A stretch of 64,000 nt of DNA from JAGPUQ01 sp049325095 (GTDB taxonomy: Bacteria > Pseudomonadota > Gammaproteobacteria > Pseudomonadales > Porticoccaceae), in NCBI GenBank assembly GCA_049325095.1, contig JBMOPO010000028.1, positions 52,871 to 116,870 of the forward strand, read 5' to 3'. This document shows positions 27,126-34,840 of this stretch, piece after piece. How positions within the stretch are numbered: position 1 is the stretch's first letter; the number at the start of each line of letters is the position of its first letter. The notes beneath the pieces are model-generated. The model was not told the DNA's origin. It ran no database searches and saw nothing but the letters and a program-made list of their open reading frames with translations. A program made the position numbers and the translations under genes.

Positions 27126-28550
27126 ATGGAAACCCTGTACCACCGCCTCGCCGGCGAACTGCGCGGGCAGATCACCGACGGGGTCTATACCGCCGGGGAG
27201 CGACTTCCCGGGGTGCGGGCGCTCGGCCGCGCGCGCGGCATGAGCGTGGCCACCGTGCTCGCCGCCTACCGGCGCCTGGAGGACGAGGCGCTGATCGAGG
27301 CGCGACCGCGCTCGGGCTACTACGTGCGGCCGCGCCCGGGCCGGCCGGTGCCGCTGCCGGCCGCGTCCGCCCCCGCCGCGCAGCCGAGCCCCGTGACCGG
27401 CCAGGAACTGGTGCTGAGCCTGGTCAAGGCGACCAACGTCGAGGGCCTGGTGCAACTGGGCGCGGCGGTGCCGGATGCGAGCTTTCTGCCCACCCGCGCG
27501 GTGGAGCGGGCGCTGCTGCAGGCGGCGCGGCGGCATCGCAGCCGTGCGGCCGCTTACGAGTTTCCGCCCGGCCTGCCGGAACTGCGCCGGCAGATCGCCC
27601 GGCGCCTGGCCCAGGCCGGTTGCGCCGTGGGTCCGGACGAGATCGTCATCACCAACGGCTGCCAGGAGGCGCTGGTGCTGGCGCTGCAGGCGCTGACCCG
27701 GCCGGGGGATGTGGTCGCCATCGAATCGCCCACGTTCTATGGCCTGTTGCAGGCGCTCGAAACGCTGCAGCTGGAAGCGCTGGAGATTCCCACCGATCCG
27801 GTGGACGGCCTGTCGCTGGAGGCCCTGAAGCTGGCGCTCGAACGCTGGCCGGTGAAGGTCTGCGTCGCCACGCCGAGCTTCAGCAATCCGCTCGGCTACT
27901 GCATGCCCGAGGCGCGCAAGCGGGCCCTGCTGGCGCTGCTCGGCACGCATGGCGTGCCGCTGATCGAGGACGACCTCTACGGGGATCTCGGCTTCGCCGC
28001 GCAGCGGCCGCCGCCCTGTCTGGCGCTGGTGCCGGGCAGCGGCGCGGAGGTGATCTACTGCTCCTCGTTCTCCAAGACCCTCGCGCCGGGGCTGCGGGTG
28101 GGCTGGATCGTGCCGGGCCGCCATCAGGGGCGCGTCGAGTACCTCAAGTACGTGCTCAATCTGGCCACGTCCACGGTGTCGCAACTGGCGCTGGCCGATC
28201 TGCTGGGCGGCGGCGGTTACGAGCGCCACCTGCGCGCGGTGCGCGGCGACTATGCAAGCGCGGTGGCGCGCATGACCGATGCGGTCGGGCGGCACTTCCC
28301 GGCCGGCACGCGCATCACCCGGCCGGCCGGCGGCTTCGTGATCTGGGTGGAGCTGGCGCCCCAGGTGGACAGCCTGAGGCTGGCGCAGCTGGCCCGCGCC
28401 GAGGGCATCAGCATCGCCCCGGGCCCGATCTTCTCGGCCACGCAGAAATACCGCAACTTCATGCGCCTGTCCTGCGCCTGCCCCTGGGATGGCCGCATCG
28501 AGGCGGCGCTGGGGCGGCTGGCCGGCCTGCTGGATGCCGCCGCCGGCTAG
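27126..28550 (+). CDS. MocR/GabR-type transcription regulator
   Basis: A GntR-type winged helix (residues 1-70, with AGERLPGVRALGRARGMSVATV) fused to a fold-type-I aminotransferase domain (about 95-474), the MocR arrangement. The PLP lysine is Lys317 in SSFSKTLAPGLRVGW. Such proteins use PLP or a PLP adduct as effector and usually control a neighbouring gene. The divergent phzF operon is the obvious target. I chose the ATG at 27126 since the wHTH begins there; an earlier in-frame start at 27054 would read through the putative operator. 474 residues, the normal length. Confidence 0.92.
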   Translation: METLYHRLAGELRGQITDGVYTAGERLPGVRALGRARGMSVATVLAAYRRLEDEALIEARPRSGYYVRPRPGRPVPLPAASAPAAQPSPVTGQELVLSLVKATNVEGLVQLGAAVPDASFLPTRAVERALLQAARRHRSRAAAYEFPPGLPELRRQIARRLAQAGCAVGPDEIVITNGCQEALVLALQALTRPGDVVAIESPTFYGLLQALETLQLEALEIPTDPVDGLSLEALKLALERWPVKVCVATPSFSNPLGYCMPEARKRALLALLGTHGVPLIEDDLYGDLGFAAQRPPPCLALVPGSGAEVIYCSSFSKTLAPGLRVGWIVPGRHQGRVEYLKYVLNLATSTVSQLALADLLGGGGYERHLRAVRGDYASAVARMTDAVGRHFPAGTRITRPAGGFVIWVELAPQVDSLRLAQLARAEGISIAPGPIFSATQKYRNFMRLSCACPWDGRIEAALGRLAGLLDAAAG

Positions 28551-28660
28551 CGCCGCGCGCGGCCATCCGCGGCGGTGTCGAGCCGGACACCGGGGGGCCG
28601 TTGTGACGCCGCCGCCCCGAAGCTGATAGTCGTCCGGAAACGCTGGCGCCGGTCCGGTAT

Positions 28661-29098
28661 TCAGGAGGTGGGCGCCACCCCCTGCCCGGTGGCCTCGCCC
28701 GGCTCGGTCCGCTGCGCCGGTTCGCGGCTGCGGCGGATACCCTCGACGATCGCCCCGTGCAGGATGCGCTGGATGCGGTCGGTGGCCTGGCGCAGCCGAA
28801 CCATCGCCGCTTCGAGTTCGGCATCCGACAGCGGCTCGGCCGCCGCGGCGGCCCGCACCTGCTGCCGCGCCTGGCGCAGTTCGCGCAGGGCACGGAACAG
28901 CTCGAAACGCTGCTCGCGGATCCGCGCCCGGACCTCATCCCTGGCCGGCTCCGGCACGATCGCCGCCAGACGCTCGAACGCCGCGGGTCCGAGGGCGTTG
29001 GGGCGCCCCCAGTAGTGCTGACCGATCAGCACGCCGGCCGCCAGAAAATTGACCGCGACCGATACCAGCAGGGCGATCAGCAAGGCGCGCCGGCTCAT
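28661..29098 (-). CDS. Spy/CnrX-like periplasmic sensor protein
   Basis: 145 residues: a cytoplasmic stub, one membrane helix (about 5-25), then a helical hairpin rich in Arg, Glu and Gln (about 40-125), as in the heavy-metal-sensor (CnrX) and Spy families. It has no clear His/Met metal ligands, so metal sensing is not shown. The ATG overlaps the stop of the putative anti-sigma gene. In Cnr-type systems the order sigma, anti-sigma and periplasmic sensor controls release of the sigma factor; a similar role is inferred here from order and topology. Confidence 0.72.
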   Translation of the reverse strand: MSRRALLIALLVSVAVNFLAAGVLIGQHYWGRPNALGPAAFERLAAIVPEPARDEVRARIREQRFELFRALRELRQARQQVRAAAAAEPLSDAELEAAMVRLRQATDRIQRILHGAIVEGIRRSREPAQRTEPGEATGQGVAPTS

Positions 29099-29541
29099 GG
29101 TCCAGCTCCAAGGTCGGCTACGCCCCAGACCTCCGGCGAGCCGGCGGCGAGCTCGGCGGCGACTGTGGCGACGGCGTCATAGTCATCCGCTGCCGGCCAC
29201 CGGCCGCTGGCGCCGATGAGGATGCCCGCCATCCCGCAGGCCAGGGCCCAGCCCAGGCCGCGGCGCAGCAGACGGCGCTCCGGCCCGGCCGCGTACCGCT
29301 CGGTTGCCCGCAGTTGCGGATAGCGCAGGGGAATCGCGTCCAGGCGTTGCTGCAGCCCGGCCGGCAGGGGCTGCGGCTCGGCACCGAGCGCCTGCTCCAG
29401 GGCCGCCATCCGTGCCAGGCGCGCGCGTGCCTCGGGCGAGCGCTGCAACAGGCGCTGCAACCCGGGACGGCGATGCCGCGGCCAGTTGTCCGGCGCGGCG
29501 CCGTAGCGCAGCAGATCCTGCTCGAACCGTTCGGGATTCAT
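29095..29541 (-). CDS. Putative anti-sigma factor
   Basis: 148 residues with no strong sequence match that I recognise. The N-terminus (MNPERFEQDLLRYGAAPDNWP) forms a short cytoplasmic helical region, a single membrane helix lies at about 96-113, and a short periplasmic tail follows. It lacks the HxxxCxxC zinc motif. Its stop and start overlap its neighbours by four bases each, directly after an ECF sigma gene. That position and topology are the reasons for calling it an anti-sigma factor. Confidence 0.65.
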   Translation of the reverse strand: MNPERFEQDLLRYGAAPDNWPRHRRPGLQRLLQRSPEARARLARMAALEQALGAEPQPLPAGLQQRLDAIPLRYPQLRATERYAAGPERRLLRRGLGWALACGMAGILIGASGRWPAADDYDAVATVAAELAAGSPEVWGVADLGAGP

Positions 29542-30101
29542 GATTCCGCCTCCAACAGTGCGGCCAGGCGCTCGCGCAGACTGCGCCGGGCCCTGACCAG
29601 CAGCGACTCGGTCGCCTTGACCGACAGCTCCAGTGCCGCAGCGACCTCGGCCGTGCTCGCTCCGGCGGTGTAGAACAGCGCCACCGCCGCGCGCTGGCGT
29701 GGCGGCAACTGCGTGACCGCGGCCTGCACCAGGCGCCGGCGTTCGCCGTCGGAGACTTCGCCTTCGACCGAATCCGGCGCCGCCGTCGCTTCGAGCGCTT
29801 CGGCATCCAGCGGCTCGGTGCGGTTGCGGACCCGCTGCAGATGATTCAGGCACAGATTGACCGTCACCCGGTGCAGCCAAGTCGGCAGCTGCGCCCGCCC
29901 CGGCTGCCATCGTCCGGCGTGCTGCCACAGACGCACGAACACCTCCTGGACGATGTCCTCGGCCTGCGCGCCGTCACCGAGCATGCGCCGCGCCAGTGCC
30001 AGCACCCGCGGCGCGTGGCGCGCGGCCAGCTGCCGAAACGCCGGGGCATCACCCCCGGCGATGCGGCGCAGCAGGGTCTCGTCGGCCTCGGCATCCGGCA
30101 C
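29538..30101 (-). CDS. ECF RNA polymerase sigma factor
   Basis: A sigma-70-family extracytoplasmic-function factor of 187 residues. Region 2 (about 20-85) contains AEDIVQEVFVRLWQH; region 4 (about 125-180) contains LPPRQRAAVALFY and the helix-turn-helix STAEVAAALELSVKATESLL. The start is GTG at 30101, nine bases after the upstream gene. It precedes a putative anti-sigma gene and a periplasmic sensor-like gene, all overlapping. The EF-hand and repeat-protein genes upstream are probably part of its regulon. Confidence 0.92.
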   Translation of the reverse strand: MPDAEADETLLRRIAGGDAPAFRQLAARHAPRVLALARRMLGDGAQAEDIVQEVFVRLWQHAGRWQPGRAQLPTWLHRVTVNLCLNHLQRVRNRTEPLDAEALEATAAPDSVEGEVSDGERRRLVQAAVTQLPPRQRAAVALFYTAGASTAEVAAALELSVKATESLLVRARRSLRERLAALLEAES

Positions 30102-30110
30102 GGTGCCGGC

Positions 30111-30680
30111 TCACTCTCCGGCGGCCGGGCTGTAGGTGACGCTGTGTTCGCGTGAACCGCCCTGCGGGCCGGTCGCCTGCGTGTTCAGAGTCACGCCCTG
30201 ATCGCTGCGTTCGACCGAGCGGCTGCGGGTCAGCGTCTGCCCGTCGGGCCCGGTCCGCACCACTTCTGCCTGGCCGTCGCCGCGGCTGCGCTGGTAGGTC
30301 GAGGTCTGGCCGTTCGGTCCGGTGATCTGCCGCGTCACCGTCGCCTGTCCGCCCCCGCGGGCCACCTCGCGGGAGCTACTGGCGGACTGCCCGTCGACGC
30401 CGGTCACCGTACGGCTGGCGCTGCCCTGGTAGGTGCTGGTCTCGGGATCGTAGCTGCGGCTGCGCTGGGCTTCGAGCGAACGGCCGGCCGGCCCCTGCCG
30501 CTGGACGCTGCGCTGGTACAGGCCGTCGGCACGGTCGCGCTGGACCGCCATGCTGCCGCCGTGCGGGCCCTGGCGCGACCGCGCGATGTGTCGTTCGCCG
30601 GCCTGGACGGCGCCGGCCGCGCTGCCGAGCACCAGCAGCACGGTCGCTGCAATCGTGGGAATCTTGTGAGACGTGTTCAT
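30111..30680 (-). CDS. Secreted GPxG-repeat protein
   Basis: 189 residues, not recognised as a named family. A signal peptide (about 1-27, cut after VQA) is followed by six short motifs of the form G-P/V-x-G-x-S/T starting at about residues 38, 63, 94, 121, 144 and 171, that is, spaced 23-31 residues. The segments between them are rich in Arg, Ser, Gln and Thr (TRQITGPNGQTSTYQRSR). The regular spacing suggests a solenoid or fibrous fold in the periplasm or outside. It sits between an EF-hand protein and an ECF sigma factor. Confidence 0.8.
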   Translation of the reverse strand: MNTSHKIPTIAATVLLVLGSAAGAVQAGERHIARSRQGPHGGSMAVQRDRADGLYQRSVQRQGPAGRSLEAQRSRSYDPETSTYQGSASRTVTGVDGQSASSSREVARGGGQATVTRQITGPNGQTSTYQRSRGDGQAEVVRTGPDGQTLTRSRSVERSDQGVTLNTQATGPQGGSREHSVTYSPAAGE

Positions 30681-30719
30681 GGGAGCACTCCGCTTGACAG
30701 GAAAACGACGCGGCACGGT

Positions 30720-31166
30720 CTACTGGCGCCGCAGTTCGCGAAACGATCCAGCCACCGCGCTGAACTCCTCGCGGGTGATCCGGCCGTCGTGATCGGCATC
30801 GGCGCGACTGAGCAGCGGCTGCGGCGCGGCCATGAACTCCTCGCGGCTGATGTCGCCGTCCTGATTGGTATCGGCCTGGGCGGCGATCGTGTCCGCATGC
30901 GCTTTCATCCGCTCGCGCACGCGCTGCATGCGGGTGCGCGCCTGCTCGCGCTCGGCCGCCGTGATGATGCCGTCGCCGTCGCCATCGAGGCGGGAAAACG
31001 CCCGCTCGCGCTGCGCCTGTAGTTCGGCGCTGTCGATGACGCCGTCCGAGTTGCCGTCCAGGCGGTCGAAGGCGCGCGAGCCGTCGCGCATCTGGGTATG
31101 CCCTGTGGCGGCCACGCCAAGCGCCAGGGCCGCGCCCAGCGCCCACAACAGTTTTTTGCCGTTCAT
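30720..31166 (-). CDS. Secreted EF-hand protein with four calcium loops
   Basis: 148 residues with a signal peptide (about 1-24). Four canonical EF-hand loops start at Asp37 (DGNSDGVID), Asp61 (DGDGDGIIT), Asp99 (DTNQDGDIS) and Asp123 (DADHDGRIT), each with a Glu at position 12. The helix between loops 2 and 3 is long and basic. It is likely to bind calcium in the periplasm. It is the first gene of the leftward ECF sigma cluster, and ATG 31166 is the clear start. A sensory or structural role is inferred. Confidence 0.88.
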   Translation of the reverse strand: MNGKKLLWALGAALALGVAATGHTQMRDGSRAFDRLDGNSDGVIDSAELQAQRERAFSRLDGDGDGIITAAEREQARTRMQRVRERMKAHADTIAAQADTNQDGDISREEFMAAPQPLLSRADADHDGRITREEFSAVAGSFRELRRQ

Positions 31167-31485
31167 GTTCGAGCTCCGTGTCGGGGGCTGCGGCGCAGCC
31201 CTTGCGCTGGTTGTACACGGCAGCGGGCAAAACCCTTCGCCGGGACGGCAGATGGGTGAGCGCGCCTGGGTCGCGCGCCGCATCGGCCGGGGGCATGAGC
31301 GGCAACCGGCCGGCCGGATGCCGGCCGGCGGTGCGGCGCTGGCGCGGCTGTGGTCGGTGAAGTGGTTCGCGGCGCGTGCCGGCCGCCGGGATGGCCGCAT
31401 CGCGGCCGCGCCGGTGCGGCTCGCCGGCTGAGTCGGACCGCCCCGCCCGGTGTGGGGTGCGCGGGTAGCGCCCGCCCGGCGGCGG
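31167..31485. other. Intergenic region between the acyl-CoA ligase and the EF-hand gene
   Basis: 319 bases where I find no convincing gene; the open frames are short and have no recognisable similarity. It contains a strong 9-bp hairpin at 31309-31329. It should hold the promoter of the EF-hand/ECF cluster, but no clear -35/-10 pair is visible. Confidence 0.5.
31309..31329 (-). terminator. GC-rich hairpin, possible terminator of the acyl-CoA ligase gene
   Basis: GCCGGCCGG (31309-31317) pairs perfectly with CCGGCCGGC (31321-31329) around a 3-base loop. It is about 160 bases after the acyl-CoA ligase stop and upstream of the EF-hand gene. No T-tract follows, so termination is only a suggestion. 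Confidence 0.3.
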
Positions 31486-33033
<1,548 letters not shown>

Positions 33034-33124
33034 CGATGGGCCCCCTGTGGTTGTGGCAGTCGTACGGCGTGACCGGTCGGCCACGGCGCGCTACCTTAGC
33101 CGCGCGGCGGTGGCCGATCAAGCC

Positions 33125-34099
33125 TCAGGCCCAGGCCAGGAAAATCCCCCGCCGCGGGGCCGGATGGCCCTCCAGGGTCAGCGTAGGATCTGCCGGGTCG
33201 AGGAAATCGGCCAGGGATTCGAAGCGCATCCAGGGGGTGCGGCGCTGTTCCTGCGGCGTGGTGGGGGTGACATCGACCAGCCGCGGGGTGCGGAACCCGG
33301 CCTTGCGCAGCCAGGCAAGCAGGGTGTCCGGACTGGGCAGGAACCAGACGTTGGGCATCTTGGCGTAGCGGTCCTCGGGCACCAGGACCTGTCCGGGGCC
33401 GCCCTCGATCACCAGGGTTTCCAGCACCAGTTGGCCGCCCGGCCGCAACAGTTCGCGCAGCTCGCGCAGGTGGTCGAAGGGCGAGCGGCGGTGATAGAGC
33501 ACGCCCATCGAAAACAGGGTGTCGAACGCCGCCAGCCGCTCCGGCAGCTGTTCGATGCCGAGCGGCAACACGTCGGCGGGCAGCGGCCCGGTGTAGCGGC
33601 GCAGGGCCTCGAACTGCATCACGAAGCGCGCCGCGGGGTCGATGCCGATCACCCGCCGCGCTCCCGCGCCCAGCATGCGCAGGCAGTAGTAGCCGTTGCC
33701 GCAGCCCACGTCCAGCACCAGGCGGCCGCCGAGATCGTCGAGCTGGGGTGCGAGCCGCTGCCACTTCCAGTCCGAGCGCCATTCGCTGTCGAGGTGCAGG
33801 CCGAACAGCTCGAACGGCCCCTTGCGCCAGGGGTGCAGCTCCATGAGCGCCGCGCGCAACGCTTCCCGTTCGCCGTCGCCGGCCTCCTCGGGCCGGCCGA
33901 TGCGCACCCCGGTGCGCAGGTCCAGGGTGCCCGGGCGCAGCGCGGGCAGGCGGTCGAGCGCCGCCCGCCACGCGGGCAGGTCGCCCCAGCGCGCAGGGCT
34001 CAGCCCGGCCGCGATCTGGGCCGGCAGCCGCCGGCCCCAGGCGCGCAGCGCGGGAATCCCCTCCAGCGCCGCCAGCAGCGGCCCGTAGTCCGGAATCAT
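33125..34099 (-). CDS. cmoB: tRNA uridine-34 carboxymethyltransferase CmoB
   Basis: It transfers the carboxymethyl group of carboxy-S-adenosylmethionine to hydroxyuridine 34 of tRNA, making cmo5U, which widens wobble decoding. 324 residues (E. coli 323). SAM-type fold with VLDVGCGNGYYCLRMLGAGA, plus the family segments WRSDWKWQRL and FDTLFSMGVLYHRRSP. The ATG at 34099 overlaps the cmoA stop (ATGA), as in other gammaproteobacteria. The next gene upstream, cmoA, makes its co-substrate. Confidence 0.96.
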   Translation of the reverse strand: MIPDYGPLLAALEGIPALRAWGRRLPAQIAAGLSPARWGDLPAWRAALDRLPALRPGTLDLRTGVRIGRPEEAGDGEREALRAALMELHPWRKGPFELFGLHLDSEWRSDWKWQRLAPQLDDLGGRLVLDVGCGNGYYCLRMLGAGARRVIGIDPAARFVMQFEALRRYTGPLPADVLPLGIEQLPERLAAFDTLFSMGVLYHRRSPFDHLRELRELLRPGGQLVLETLVIEGGPGQVLVPEDRYAKMPNVWFLPSPDTLLAWLRKAGFRTPRLVDVTPTTPQEQRRTPWMRFESLADFLDPADPTLTLEGHPAPRRGIFLAWA

Positions 34100-34824
34100 G
34101 CGAAGGCCAGCAGGGACGCGAAATTGAAGCACTGGAACCAGACGTCGACGGCGGCGAAGCCGGCTTCCCGCAGCCGCCGGCGGTGGGTCTCCAGGGTCTC
34201 CGGAATCAGCACCTGTTCGAGCGCGGCGCGCTTCTGGGCGATCTCCAGCTCGCTGTAGCCGTTGGCGCGCTTGAAGGCGTGGTGGAGGTCGATCATCAGC
34301 CGGTCGAGTTCGGCATCGGCGAAGGCGATCTTCTCCGACAGCACCAGCACCCCGCCGGGCACCAGGCCGGCGCGGATCCGGCGGATCAGGGGCGCGCGCT
34401 CGGCCGGCGGAACGAACTGCAGGGTGAAGTTGAGCACCACCAGGGAGGCGTTGGCGATCTCCAGCTCGCGGAGGTCGGCGGTGCGCAGATCGACCGGCGC
34501 GCGGCCGGCGTCGGCGGCCAGGATCCGGCGGCAGCGCTCGATCATCGCCGGCGCGTTGTCGACCGCGACGATGGTGCAGTCGCGATCGCCCAGCCCCTGC
34601 CGCAGCGCGAGCGTGGAGGCGCCCAGCGAACAGCCGAGGTCGTAGCAGCGGGTGCCGGGCTGGGCGTAGCGCTCGGCCAGGGTGCCGGTCATGGCCACGA
34701 TGGTCTCGTAGCCGGGCACCGAGCGGCGGATCATGTCCGGAAAGACCTCCGCCACCCGGTGATCGAACCGGAAGCCGGCGATCTCGGCCAGCGGTCGGGC
34801 GAACAGCCGGTCGCGCTCGCTCAT
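34096..34824 (-). CDS. cmoA: Carboxy-S-adenosylmethionine synthase CmoA
   Basis: It makes carboxy-SAM from SAM and prephenate, the donor used by CmoB. 242 residues. Conserved elements are FDHRVAEVFPDMIRRSVPGYE, YDLGCSLGAST and NFTLQFVPPAER. Either the ATG at 34824 or an in-frame GTG two codons upstream (34830) could be the start; I took the ATG. The gene is 16 bases after the M16 protease gene in the same direction. Confidence 0.96.
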   Translation of the reverse strand: MSERDRLFARPLAEIAGFRFDHRVAEVFPDMIRRSVPGYETIVAMTGTLAERYAQPGTRCYDLGCSLGASTLALRQGLGDRDCTIVAVDNAPAMIERCRRILAADAGRAPVDLRTADLRELEIANASLVVLNFTLQFVPPAERAPLIRRIRAGLVPGGVLVLSEKIAFADAELDRLMIDLHHAFKRANGYSELEIAQKRAALEQVLIPETLETHRRRLREAGFAAVDVWFQCFNFASLLAFA

Positions 34825-34840
34825 CGCCACGCGGGACGGA

